Source: Streptomyces scabiei 87.22 (lineage in GTDB: Bacteria; Actinomycetota; Actinomycetes; Streptomycetales; Streptomycetaceae). From it: a stretch of 64,000 nucleotides of DNA. The notes beneath the pieces are model-generated. The model saw only the letters and a program-made list of their open reading frames with translations. It ran no database searches and had not been told where the DNA came from. The stretch spans positions 7,750,001 through 7,814,000 of the forward strand of contig NC_013929.1 of NCBI RefSeq assembly GCF_000091305.1. The letters are read 5' to 3'. Position 1 is the first letter of the stretch, and every line of letters begins with the position of its first letter. Shown here piece after piece: positions 17,055 to 25,154 of this stretch. A program made the translations under genes and the position numbers.

Positions 17055-17556
17055 GCGACCGGCGTCGCCGGCCGTGCCGGGTTCTCGGTGGGCGGGGAGT
17101 CTTGGCGGAGAGGGGCGACGGGCGGCAGAGGCGGTGTGGTCGTCGGTCGTGAACCGCTGGTCGTCAGCCGCAGCCGCAGTCGCAGTCCCTGGCTGTCTGC
17201 TGTCTGCTGTCTGCCGTCAGTCGCAGTCCCTGGCCGTCTGCTGTCTGCTGTCTGCCGTCAGTCGCAGCCGCTGGCCGTCTGCCGTCTGCTGCAGTCGCGG
17301 GCCGTCTGCCGCAGGCCGCAGCCGCCGGCGACCGGCCGCGGTCATCGGTCGGCGTCGTCGGGGACGGGCCCGGCGCACACGACCTCGTCCTCTCGTCTCC
17401 GTGCGGCCCGCTCACGGGGCCGGCGGGCCGCCGGTGCCTCGCCTTCCCGCGCGGTCGGGGTGCCGGCCGGCACCGTATGTCCGTAAAGTGCCCGGCCCCT
17501 GAGACGGCCGTGCCATGGGTTGGCCCGTACCGCCTCCGGGCGGTTAGGTTGCCCTC
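17055..17556. other. Gene-free stretch before dapD
   Basis: No convincing gene is present here. The section from about 17179 to 17300 is a tandem repeat, listed separately. The last 60 bases must hold the dapD promoter, but I see no clear -35/-10 pair. Open frames crossing the region have the base pattern of repeats rather than genes. Confidence 0.6.
17179..17300. repeat. 41-bp tandem repeat, about three copies
   Basis: The unit begins GTCGCAGTCCCTGGC and ends CTGTCTGCCGTCA. Copies lie at 17179-17219, 17220-17260 and a degenerate third from 17261. Within each unit CTGTCTG is itself repeated, giving a slippage-prone tract. It may be a variable-number repeat; I see no function. Confidence 0.85.
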
Positions 17557-18546
17557 ATGACCGACACGACTGCTCCCCGCTCCACCGGCGCCGTGGCCGC
17601 CGGCCTCGCCACGATCGCCGCCGACGGCACCGTTCTCGACACCTGGTTCCCCGCGCCCGAGCTGGCCGCCGAGCCGGGCCCCTCCGGCACCGAGCGGCTG
17701 ACCGCCGAGCGGGCCGCGGAGCTGCTGGGCGGCGGCGCGACCGCCGCGCTCGGTCAGGACGCGCGCCGGGGCGTCGAGGTCGTCGCGGTCCGCACGGTCA
17801 TCTCCTCGCTCGACGAGAAGCCGCTCGACACGCACGACGCCTACCTGCGCCTCCACCTGCTCTCCCACCGGCTGGTGAAGCCGCACGGCCAGAGCCTGGA
17901 CGGCGTCTTCGGTCTTCTCGCCAACGTCGCCTGGACCTCGCTCGGCCCGGTCGCCGTCGACGACATCGAGAAGGTGCGCCTCAACGCCCGCGCCGAGGGC
18001 CTGCACCTCCAGGTCACCTCGATCGACAAGTTCCCGCGCATGACGGACTACGTCGCCCCCAAGGGCGTCCGGATCGCCGACGCCGACCGTGTCCGTCTCG
18101 GCGCGCACCTCGCCGAGGGCACCACGGTCATGCACGAGGGCTTCGTCAACTTCAACGCGGGCACCCTCGGCACGTCCATGGTCGAGGGCCGGATCTCCGC
18201 CGGAGTCGTCGTCGGTGACGGCTCGGACATCGGCGGCGGCGCCTCCACCATGGGCACGCTCTCCGGCGGCGGCAACGTCATCATCGCCATCGGCGAGCGC
18301 TGCCTGATCGGCGCCGAGGCGGGCGTGGGCATCGCGCTGGGCGACGAGTGCGTCGTCGAGGCCGGCCTCTACGTCACCGCCGGCACCCGCGTCACCATGC
18401 CCGACGGACAGGTCGTCAAGGCCCGCGACCTCTCCGGCGCCTCGAACATCCTCTTCCGCCGCAACTCCGTCACCGGCACGGTCGAGGCCCGCCCGAACAA
18501 CGCGGTCTGGGGCGGCCTGAACGAGATCCTGCACAGCCACAACTGA
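17557..18546 (+). CDS. dapD: Tetrahydrodipicolinate N-succinyltransferase (actinobacterial type)
   Basis: DapD succinylates tetrahydrodipicolinate in the succinylase branch of lysine and meso-diaminopimelate synthesis. The 329-residue protein is of the longer actinobacterial class. The C-terminal left-handed beta-helix shows hexapeptide repeats (LGAHLAEGTTVMHEGFVNFN, AGVVVGDGSDIGGGASTMGTLSGGGN) and ends NAVWGGLNEILHSHN. It appears to be transcribed alone. A dapA paralogue lies 2.3 kb downstream on the other strand. Confidence 0.95.
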   Translation: MTDTTAPRSTGAVAAGLATIAADGTVLDTWFPAPELAAEPGPSGTERLTAERAAELLGGGATAALGQDARRGVEVVAVRTVISSLDEKPLDTHDAYLRLHLLSHRLVKPHGQSLDGVFGLLANVAWTSLGPVAVDDIEKVRLNARAEGLHLQVTSIDKFPRMTDYVAPKGVRIADADRVRLGAHLAEGTTVMHEGFVNFNAGTLGTSMVEGRISAGVVVGDGSDIGGGASTMGTLSGGGNVIIAIGERCLIGAEAGVGIALGDECVVEAGLYVTAGTRVTMPDGQVVKARDLSGASNILFRRNSVTGTVEARPNNAVWGGLNEILHSHN

Positions 18547-18662
18547 CCCCCACGGCCCCACGTACGGGTTACTCGGCGTGACCTTCCGGCTGTTTCGGCA
18601 GATGAACGGGCGGACACGGAGTCCGATCAGCTGCCGAGCCGACGAAATGAGGGGCCGACGAG

Positions 18663-18902
18663 ATGAGGGGCCGAGGGATGAGGAACGACCGGGTGAGGAG
18701 CGCGGCGCGCGTGGTCACGGGGGTGCTGGCCGGGGCGACGCTGTGCTGGCTTCCGGCCGGGGCCGCGCACGCGGACGAGAGCAACACCTCCTCGCACAAC
18801 GGCCCCCGCATCGGGCTCGTCAACGTCGGCCAGGTCGACGACCCGATGGAGGACGTGCTGGAGCACACCCTGCTGTTCGGTGACGGGTACCGCTGGGGCT
18901 GA
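18663..18902 (+). CDS. Small exported protein, unknown function
   Basis: The predicted product is 79 residues, or 74 if ATG 18678 is used; that start has GAGGGG seven bases upstream and is my preference. It has a clear signal peptide (RVVTGVLAGATLCWLPAGAAHA), leaving a mature peptide of about 42 acidic residues containing PRIGLVNVGQVDDPMEDVLEH and ending DGYRWG. I do not recognise a family. A terminator follows directly, so it is a self-contained unit. Confidence 0.72.
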   Translation: MRGRGMRNDRVRSAARVVTGVLAGATLCWLPAGAAHADESNTSSHNGPRIGLVNVGQVDDPMEDVLEHTLLFGDGYRWG

Positions 18903-18921
18903 CCCGGCCGTCGTCGGGGAT

Positions 18922-18957
18922 CCGGGCCCGTACGCGCAGATGCGCGTACGGGCCCGG
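18922..18957. terminator. Terminator after small exported protein
   Basis: The arms CCGGGCCCGTACGCGCA (18922-18938) and its exact complement (18941-18957) form a 17-base-pair hairpin with a minimal loop. It separates the small gene from the sigma factor gene. Confidence 0.82.
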
Positions 18958-19076
18958 TGCCGTTCTCGGTGCCCGCACGACTTTCTTCCCCGGGGCGGCA
19001 TAGCCGGGTGCGGGTCCGCGCGTCACTAGGGGCACAGGGGCGGGACACGGGGCCCGCCGGGGAAGAGAAGGTGACG

Positions 19077-19631
19077 ATGGATGCCGCAGGGCAGGAGAGT
19101 TTCCGGGAATTCGTGGCAGGGCGGTCGTCGGCTCTGCTGAAGACCGCCGTGCTGCTGAGCGGCGGGGACCGGCACGCCGGCGAGGATCTGCTGCAGAACG
19201 CGCTGATCAAGGCGGCCGGGCGCTGGCAGCGCATCGACGAGCCGGAGGCGTACGTACGGCGGATCCTCTACCGGCAGCAGGTCAGCCGATGGCGGCTGAA
19301 GTGGCGGCGCCGGGAGCTGACCGTCGCCGAGCCGCCCGAGAGCGGCGCCGCCGACGGGGCGGCCGGGGTGGAGCTGCGGCTCGTGATGCGCGGGGCACTG
19401 GCCCGGCTCACCGCCCGGCAGCGGACCGTGCTCGTCCTCCGCTACTTCGAGGACCTGCCCGAGGGAGAGGTGGCCCGGATCCTCGGGTGTTCCGTCGGGA
19501 CCGTCCGGTCCACGACCCACCGCTCGCTCGCCCGGCTGCGTGAACTCGCGCCCGAACTGGGCATGCTCGGGCCCGCCGCGGCCGAGCAGACCCCGACCCG
19601 TGACTTCTCACCCGTGGAGGTGCGTCCGTGA
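19077..19631 (+). CDS. SigE-family RNA polymerase sigma factor
   Basis: This 184-residue group IV sigma factor has the SigE-family (SACE_1649 type) pattern. Region 2 is SFREFVAGRSSALLKTAVLLSGGDRHAGEDLLQNALIKA, followed by WQRIDEPEAYVRRILYRQQVSRWR. Region 4 is LTARQRTVLVLRYFEDLPEGEVARILGCSVGTVRSTTHRSLARLR. ATG 19077 follows GGGGAAGAGAAG; GTG 19071 is a near-equal alternative. Its stop overlaps the next gene, whose product is the likely partner. The stimulus is unknown. Confidence 0.9.
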   Translation: MDAAGQESFREFVAGRSSALLKTAVLLSGGDRHAGEDLLQNALIKAAGRWQRIDEPEAYVRRILYRQQVSRWRLKWRRRELTVAEPPESGAADGAAGVELRLVMRGALARLTARQRTVLVLRYFEDLPEGEVARILGCSVGTVRSTTHRSLARLRELAPELGMLGPAAAEQTPTRDFSPVEVRP

Positions 19632-20857
19632 ACGTCGACGAACTGGTGCGCGACTCCCTGCGGGAGCAGGCCGCCGAACAGCCGCCCCTGGGGCCCGGTT
19701 TCGCCGACCGGGTCCTGACCGCCCGGCGCCGCCGCCGCAACCGGTCGATCGCGACCGTCGCCGCGGCCACCGCCGCCGTGGTCGCCGTCGCGGTGGCCGT
19801 CCCCCTGCTGGACTCCGGCAAGCACGAGGTGCGGCTCGCCACCGAGATGAACCGGAGCGACATCATCGCCCACCCCGACCAGTCGCCGCCGCGCGATCTG
19901 ATCGCGGCGGGGGACGTGGCGCTGGCCGGCTACTACACCCTCGACACCGTCAAGACCTCGAAGGACACCGCGGTCCGCACGCGCGCCTACCACATCCTCG
20001 ACCAGGAGACCGGCAAGTACGTCAAGGACACCCGCTGGTCCCAAATCTCGGTCGCCCCCGGCATGCGGACCGCCGCCGTCCTGGAGAAGGACCTGCCCGC
20101 CCGGCGGATCGGGCTCCTCGACCTGCTCACCGGTGACATCGAGCGCTGGATTTCCGTCGATCGGGGTGTAGCGGCCGTCTCGTTCTCGTCCGACGGCGCC
20201 AGGCTGGTCGCCACCACCTACAGCAAGAACCCTGATGAGCTGACCAAAGCGTCCAACGACGTCGACGGCGACGGCAAGAAGAACGACTTCGTGCCCCAGT
20301 TCTCCGAGTCGTACCGGACCGGCTTCTACCTCGTCGATGTCGACTCCGGCCGGACCAAGTGGAGCGAGACCCCACCGGAGAAGGACGATGAGCTGGCGAT
20401 CGTCAACTCCCGTCAGGACTTCTCCTTCAGCGGCGACGGCACGCTGGTCCGGTCAGGGCTCGCCGTGGAGCCGCACGACCAGTACTACGACTTCCAGGGC
20501 AACAAGGTGGCCAAGCCGGCGAACGAGAAGTACCTGACCTGGTCGGTGCAGGCACGGCTCTCCCCGGACGGCAAGCTCGCGGCCGGTAGGTTCGCCGGCG
20601 GCGCCAGGACGACCGGCTCCGAGATCATCGACCCCTACACCGGCAAGCGGCTCCACAAGGTTCGTGGACAGCAGTTGCTCACCTGGGTCGACAACGAGCG
20701 GCTCATCGCCTGGGACATCAAGCCCGGCGACAACGAGTTCCACAGCGCCTTGGTGCTCGTCACCATCGGCAGCGACACGACGCTCAGGCTCAGCGGAGCC
20801 CTCAAGGGCAACGACGGGGCTCCCGGTCGCTGGAACCCGGTCTTCGCCACCCGCTGA
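19628..20857 (+). CDS. Single-pass membrane protein with beta-propeller-like C-terminus, sigma partner
   Basis: This 409-residue protein is coupled to the sigma gene by GTGA. Residues 1-40 are cytoplasmic (VDELVRDSLREQAAEQPPLGPGFADRV), followed by an Arg-rich stretch and one membrane helix (IATVAAATAAVVAVAVAVPLL). The outer 330 residues look like WD40/TolB-type propeller blades (VSFSSDGARLVA, DFSFSGDGTLV, ARLSPDGKLAAG). Position suggests an anti-sigma role, but I see no zinc-binding HxxxCxxC motif, so how it would hold the sigma factor is unclear. Confidence 0.82.
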   Translation: MNVDELVRDSLREQAAEQPPLGPGFADRVLTARRRRRNRSIATVAAATAAVVAVAVAVPLLDSGKHEVRLATEMNRSDIIAHPDQSPPRDLIAAGDVALAGYYTLDTVKTSKDTAVRTRAYHILDQETGKYVKDTRWSQISVAPGMRTAAVLEKDLPARRIGLLDLLTGDIERWISVDRGVAAVSFSSDGARLVATTYSKNPDELTKASNDVDGDGKKNDFVPQFSESYRTGFYLVDVDSGRTKWSETPPEKDDELAIVNSRQDFSFSGDGTLVRSGLAVEPHDQYYDFQGNKVAKPANEKYLTWSVQARLSPDGKLAAGRFAGGARTTGSEIIDPYTGKRLHKVRGQQLLTWVDNERLIAWDIKPGDNEFHSALVLVTIGSDTTLRLSGALKGNDGAPGRWNPVFATR

Positions 20858-20867
20858 CCGTCCGCCC

Positions 20868-21815
20868 TCAGCCGGCCACCACTCGTTCGTACGCCGCCAG
20901 CAGCCCGTCGGTCGTCTCCTGACCGGCGGGCCGCAGTGGTGCGCGGACCGGGCCGGCGGGCAGGCCGAGCCGTCCCAGGAGCGCCTTGGCCGTGACCGTG
21001 CCGGGCAGGCCCGAGGCCATCATCAGCTCGATGAGCGGGACGGCGCGCCGCTGGAGCCGGGCCGCCCCTGCGGTGTCGCCCGCGTCGAACGCGTCGATCA
21101 CCGCCCGGACCTGGCGCGGGACCGCGTTCGCCACCGTGCTCACATAACCGGACCCGCCGAGCGCGTACAGGGCGAGGACGTACTCGTCGCAGCCCGTGTA
21201 GTACGCCAGCTCCGTCCGCGCCAGCACCTTCTGGGTGCCCAGGAGGTCGTACGCGCAGTCCTTCACCGCCACGATCCTCGGATGGTCCGCCAGGCGGATC
21301 ATGGTCTCCGGGGCGATGCGGGTGCCGGTGCGGCCGGGGATGTCGTACAGGGCGACGGGCAGCCCCGAGGCGTCGGCGAGTTCCAGGAAATGTGCCTCGA
21401 CCGCGTCCTGCGGGGGCGTGCTGTAGTACGGCGTGACCGCCAGCAGACCGTCCGCGCCCGCCTTCTCGGCCGCCAGCGCCAGTTCCACGGTGTGCCGGGT
21501 GTCGGCGGTGCCCACCCCGGCCACGATCACGGCGCGGTCGCCCACCGCCCCGCGCACGGCCCGGATCAGGTCCGTCTTCTCCGCGTCCGTCGTCGTCGGA
21601 GACTCGCCCGTGGTGCCGGAGAGCACCAGCCCGTCGCATCCCTCGGCCACCAGCCGGTCGGCCAGCCGCTGGGCTCCGTCCAGGTCGAGTGCGCCGGAGG
21701 GGGTGAAAGGCGTGATCATCGCGCAGAGGGCGCGACCGAAGGGGGCGGAGCGCGCCACGGAGGCGGGCGTGGGGCCGTGGGCGTGGGCGTGCGGGTGAGT
21801 ACGGGTGCGGGTCAT
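20868..21815 (-). CDS. dapA: DapA-family aldolase (4-hydroxy-tetrahydrodipicolinate synthase-like)
   Basis: This is a TIM-barrel Schiff-base aldolase of about 315 residues. It shows GLVLSGTTGESPTTTDAEK near residue 50, the conserved Tyr in VTPYYSTPP, the YDIPGRTG segment and the Schiff-base lysine in RIVAVKDCAYD near 175. These match true DapA, which condenses pyruvate with aspartate semialdehyde for lysine synthesis, but streptomycetes carry several paralogues. ATG 21815 gives a His-rich leader (THPHAHAHGP); GTG 21851 in the same frame is an alternative. Confidence 0.85.
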   Translation of the reverse strand: MTRTRTHPHAHAHGPTPASVARSAPFGRALCAMITPFTPSGALDLDGAQRLADRLVAEGCDGLVLSGTTGESPTTTDAEKTDLIRAVRGAVGDRAVIVAGVGTADTRHTVELALAAEKAGADGLLAVTPYYSTPPQDAVEAHFLELADASGLPVALYDIPGRTGTRIAPETMIRLADHPRIVAVKDCAYDLLGTQKVLARTELAYYTGCDEYVLALYALGGSGYVSTVANAVPRQVRAVIDAFDAGDTAGAARLQRRAVPLIELMMASGLPGTVTAKALLGRLGLPAGPVRAPLRPAGQETTDGLLAAYERVVAG

Positions 21816-21966
21816 ACGGGTAGTCTCGGGGGCTCCATTGTGAAGCTCCACTTAAATTTTCTACAAGATGTGTGGAAGTACTGCTACGAGGATGGAGTGA
21901 TGTCGCAGGGGTAGCGGGGGGCGGGGCGGGTACTCGGGGCGTCCCGATGTGTGAGGAGGCGACACC

Positions 21967-22428
21967 GTGACCGGGACCACCGAGACCAGGCCCACGCGAT
22001 TCGTGCGCTCCGCGCGATCCGCGCGTCCGGGGCCGGGCGAACACGACCACCACTCCGTGGGCGAGCTGGTCGGGCAGGCCACCGAACAGCTCTCCCTGCT
22101 CGTACGACAGGAGGTCGCCCTCGCCAAGGAGGAGCTGGCCGAGAAGGGGCGGCGCGCCGGGCGCGGCGGCGGACTGCTCGGCGCGGCCGGCGCGGTCGCC
22201 TATGTGGGGTTCATGACCCTCGCCGCCGCCGCGGTCGTGGCGCTCTCCCTGGTGCTGGACGTGTGGGCCGCCGCGCTCATCGTCATGGCCGTGCTGTTCG
22301 TGATCGCGGGCGTGCTGGCCGCGCTCGGCCGTGCACAGCTGCGCCGGGCCACCCCGCCCAGGCCGGAGCGGGCCATGGACAGCGTGAAGGCGGACGTGGA
22401 CGAGATCAAGGGGAGGGCCCGGCGATGA
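21967..22428 (+). CDS. Phage holin-superfamily-III-like (DUF1469) membrane protein
   Basis: The 153-residue protein has an amphipathic region (HHSVGELVGQATEQLSLLVRQEVALAKEELAEKG) followed by two membrane helices (AVAYVGFMTLAAAAVVALSLV and ALIVMAVLFVIAGVLAALG). This matches the actinobacterial holin-superfamily III (DUF1469) pattern. Despite the name there is no phage context. These proteins are usually encoded beside DUF3618 and YihY-type membrane proteins, as here, and their role is unknown. The start is GTG; the stop overlaps the next gene. Confidence 0.87.
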   Translation: MTGTTETRPTRFVRSARSARPGPGEHDHHSVGELVGQATEQLSLLVRQEVALAKEELAEKGRRAGRGGGLLGAAGAVAYVGFMTLAAAAVVALSLVLDVWAAALIVMAVLFVIAGVLAALGRAQLRRATPPRPERAMDSVKADVDEIKGRARR

Positions 22429-22703
22429 CACAGGCATCGAGCAGCACCGACGGTGCGGTGGGTGCGAAGGGTCCCGACGAACTCCGGCGGCAGATCGAGC
22501 AGACCCGGGCGCAGCTCGGCGACACGGTCGAGGAACTGGCCGCCAAGGCGGACGTGAAGGCCAGGGTGCACGCGGCCCAGGCCGATGTGCGGGCGAAGGC
22601 CCACTCGGCGTGGGAGCGGGTGCCCCGGGAGATGCTGATCGTGGGCGGGGCGGGTGTCGCCGTGGCCACGGTGGGAGTGCTGGTCTGGCGCCACCACCGC
22701 TAG
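22425..22703 (+). CDS. DUF3618 domain protein
   Basis: This 92-residue protein carries the DUF3618 signature DELRRQIEQTRAQLGDTVEELAAKADVKAR in an amphipathic, probably coiled-coil, region. It ends in one membrane helix (MLIVGGAGVAVATVGVLVW). It is coupled to the DUF1469 gene by ATGA, so the pair probably forms a membrane complex. Function is unknown. Confidence 0.88.
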   Translation: MTQASSSTDGAVGAKGPDELRRQIEQTRAQLGDTVEELAAKADVKARVHAAQADVRAKAHSAWERVPREMLIVGGAGVAVATVGVLVWRHHR

Positions 22704-23040
22704 CACCGTCAGGAAGGCGCGCGGGGTCGTCGTCCCGGCGCACGCGAGGGCCGCTCGACGGGTGGGGGAGGGGCTCGGAGGGAGCCAGGGGGATCATCGG
22801 CCTGTCCGCGCGCGGCAGCCGCGGGCGGCCCGGTTCGTGTGCGCGGGGCCAGGGGCGGACGGCCGATCGGTGTTCGACGTCGGCGGGATCGGCCACACCT
22901 GGCGCCCCATGTTCACGGCGGTCGGCTACCGCCCGGCATCCGGCATCGCACAGTCGTTGGGGACAGCTGCCACCCGGCCGCGTGGTTCCGCCCGCCGGCC
23001 ATGGCCCGGCGCGTCCGGGATCGGCCTCCCGAAGCCCGTA
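22704..23040. other. Gene-free stretch between DUF3618 and YihY genes
   Basis: This gap is bounded on the right by a hairpin. A short frame with the residues FDVGGIGHTWRPMF is visible around 22870 but lacks a ribosome site and typical codon use, so I do not call it a gene. The two flanking genes converge here. Confidence 0.5.
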
Positions 23041-23076
23041 CCCCACCCGCGGCCGATTCCCCGGCCGCGGGTGGGG
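23041..23076. terminator. Bidirectional terminator hairpin
   Basis: CCCCACCCGCGGCCG (23041-23055) pairs perfectly with 23062-23076 around a 6-base loop. It lies between convergent genes and eleven bases past the end of the YihY-family gene. Confidence 0.85.
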
Positions 23077-23087
23077 GACTCCCGGGT

Positions 23088-24185
23088 TCAGCCCTTCGTC
23101 AGCGGGTCCCGGCCCCTCGGGGCCGTGTCCGTCCTGGCGCGGGCCTCTCGCAGGGCCCGCAGCCGGGAGGGCCACTTGCGGGTGTCCCGGGGTTCCACGT
23201 ACGGCTCGTCGGTGGCGGAGCGGCCCTCGGCGATGGCCCGCTCGCGCGAGAGTTCCGCGTCGAATTCGAGGCCCAGCAGGATCGCCAGGTTGGTGAGCCA
23301 GAGCCAGATGAGGAAGACCACGGCACCGGCGAGGGTGCCGTACGTCTTGTTGTAGGAGCCGAAGTTGGCGGCGTAGACGGCGAAACCGGCGGACGCGGCG
23401 AGCCAGATCAGCGTGGCCACGATGCCGCCGGGGCTGACCCAGCGGAAGCCCCGGCCGCGGACGTTGGGCGCCGCCCAGTACAGCAGCGCGATCATCAGCG
23501 TCACCAGCACCAGCAGCACCGGCCACTTCGCGATGTTCCACACCGCGATCGCCGCGCCGCCGAGCCCGATCGTCGTACCCGCGCGCTCGGCCAGCGGGCC
23601 GGTGAACACCACGATCAGCGCGCTCGCCGCCAGCATCACCATCAGCACCAGGGTCAGGCCGATCCGCAGCGGCGTCACCTTCCACGCAGGCCGGCCCTCC
23701 GGCAGGTCGTACACGGCGTTGGACGTACGGATGAACGCGGCCACGTACCCCGACGCCGACCACACCGCCGCCAGCAGGCCGACGATCGCCAGCAGTCCGC
23801 CCGTGCCGCCGCTGTCGCTCAACTGGACCACCGCGTCGCGCAGGATGTCCCGCGCCGGGCCGGGCGCCAGGTCGCCGATGTTGTCCAGGATCCTGTCGGT
23901 CGCGCGCTGCCCGACGACGCCCAGCATCGACACCAGCACCAGGATCGCGGGGAACAGCGACAGGACGCCGTAGTACGTCAACGCGGCGGCCCGGTCGGAG
24001 AGTTCATCGTCCTGGAACTCCTTGGCCGTGCGCCGCACCACCGCCCACCACGACCGTTTCGGCAGCCCGGTGGGGCCGTCCACGCCGGTGCCCTCCTCCG
24101 CCCCGGCCCCGGCCCTCGTCCCGTCCTTCGCCCCGGAATCCGGTTCCGTCCCCACCCGCTCGGCCTCGGGCCGCTTCTCGTCCAT
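23088..24185 (-). CDS. YihY/BrkB-family inner-membrane protein
   Basis: The 365-residue protein has a charged 45-residue N-terminus and about six membrane helices. The YihY signature is clear: EFQDDELSDRAAALTYYGVLSLFPAILVL near residue 58, GYVAAFIRTSNAVYD near 145, and FGSYNKTYGTLAGAVVFLIWLWLTNLAILLG near 275. Once called ribonuclease BN by mistake, the family has no agreed function. Neighbouring DUF1469 and DUF3618 genes suggest a shared envelope role. Confidence 0.9.
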   Translation of the reverse strand: MDEKRPEAERVGTEPDSGAKDGTRAGAGAEEGTGVDGPTGLPKRSWWAVVRRTAKEFQDDELSDRAAALTYYGVLSLFPAILVLVSMLGVVGQRATDRILDNIGDLAPGPARDILRDAVVQLSDSGGTGGLLAIVGLLAAVWSASGYVAAFIRTSNAVYDLPEGRPAWKVTPLRIGLTLVLMVMLAASALIVVFTGPLAERAGTTIGLGGAAIAVWNIAKWPVLLVLVTLMIALLYWAAPNVRGRGFRWVSPGGIVATLIWLAASAGFAVYAANFGSYNKTYGTLAGAVVFLIWLWLTNLAILLGLEFDAELSRERAIAEGRSATDEPYVEPRDTRKWPSRLRALREARARTDTAPRGRDPLTKG

Positions 24186-24299
24186 GACCGGGCGGGTCTC
24201 CCGAAACCGGGGCCCGAATCGCGGAGTTGACCTGAATCATGGTCGAGGTTGAAAGGTGGTCGGTGCGCACACACCGAGCGCCGATCAGGGGAGCCTGGC

Positions 24300-25007
24300 A
24301 TGACCCGTCGTACGAACCTCCATCCCGACCTCGACCGCCCCGACGTCGGGGCGTCCTTCTTCAGCACGTGGCAGGTGGGTACGCCCGAGCGGCAGCGGCT
24401 GACCGTCGAGGCCGTCGCCGACACCTGGCAGCGCCGCCCCTGGCCCTCCGACGGGCTGCTGGGCCATTTCGTCTACACGGCGGAGGACGGCTCCGGCCTG
24501 CTGCACTACTCCCAGTGGACCGACGAGGCGGCCTACGAGTCCTTCGCACGGACGCGCCGGCAGGAGCGCGACGACGCCGTCGACACCGCCGTGGCCGGCA
24601 TCGAGCGGGTGGGGTTCGGGCGCTACCGGCGCCACCGCAGCCTCACCGGGAGCGGCGACCGGGCCGCGCGGGTGCCGGGATGCGTCGTGATCGTCGACGT
24701 CGCGTTCGAGGGACCGGATCCGGCGCGGCAGCGTGCCTGGGTGGACGCCGTCGAACAGGCCCTGGCGGCCGAGCCCGACCCGCATCCCGGCGGCATCTCC
24801 GCCCACTTCCACCTCGGTACCGACGGCACCCGTGTCCTCAACTACGCCGAGTGGGAGACCGCACGGCACCACGTCGATGCCATGGCGGCCCCCGGTGACG
24901 GCGTCGGGTCGCCCTCGGCGCACTGGCAGCGCGTGCAGACCTGGCCCGGACTGCGGAGCAGCACGGTCACTCGGTACGCGTACGCCCTCGGTCTCCTTCC
25001 GGGCTGA
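24300..25007 (+). CDS. Antibiotic biosynthesis monooxygenase (ABM)-domain protein
   Basis: The 235-residue protein carries two ABM-like ferredoxin-fold domains in tandem. The first is FFSTWQVGTPERQRLTVEAVADTW to about residue 105, with the LLHYSQWTDEAAYESFAR core. The second spans about 125-230, with VLNYAEWETARHHVDAM. The proteins oxidise aromatic substrates without cofactors or, in some cases, act on heme; the actual substrate here is unknown. ATG 24300 gives the natural start. Confidence 0.8.
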   Translation: MTRRTNLHPDLDRPDVGASFFSTWQVGTPERQRLTVEAVADTWQRRPWPSDGLLGHFVYTAEDGSGLLHYSQWTDEAAYESFARTRRQERDDAVDTAVAGIERVGFGRYRRHRSLTGSGDRAARVPGCVVIVDVAFEGPDPARQRAWVDAVEQALAAEPDPHPGGISAHFHLGTDGTRVLNYAEWETARHHVDAMAAPGDGVGSPSAHWQRVQTWPGLRSSTVTRYAYALGLLPG

Positions 25008-25070
25008 CACGGCTTCCGGGCTGACATGACTGCCGGACTGACACGGCTTCCGGGCTGACATGACTGCCGG
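25003..25070. repeat. 34-bp direct repeat overlapping a stop codon
   Basis: The unit CTGACACGGCTTCCGGG plus CTGACATGACTGCCGG occurs twice, at 25003-25036 and 25037-25070, differing only at the first base. The first copy contains the TGA of the ABM-domain gene. It looks like a recent local duplication. Confidence 0.85.
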
Positions 25071-25154
25071 GCCGGCAGGCGCCGACCGCCGCCGTCCGTC
25101 ACCGAACACTCGATTCGCCTGGACAAGAAAAGTTTTCGGTGAGAGAGTGAGGTC

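Noticed and set aside
17179..17300. CRISPR array
   Set aside because: The repeats are directly adjacent without unique spacers and no cas gene is present.
17164..18561. 465-residue frame antisense to dapD
   Set aside because: It is rich in Asp/Val/Arg/Gly as expected of an antisense shadow, and dapD itself has unmistakable motifs.
21967..22703. Prophage remnant because of the holin-like protein
   Set aside because: There is no phage structural gene, integrase or att-like repeat. DUF1469 proteins are ordinary chromosomal proteins in actinobacteria.
22860..22960. Short gene fragment in the gap after DUF3618
   Set aside because: It has no ribosome site, poor codon pattern and no recognisable motif.
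20635..23763. 1042-residue minus-strand frame
   Set aside because: It crosses dapA and several other genes in the wrong frame or strand and has the Arg/Pro/Gly composition of GC-rich shadow frames.
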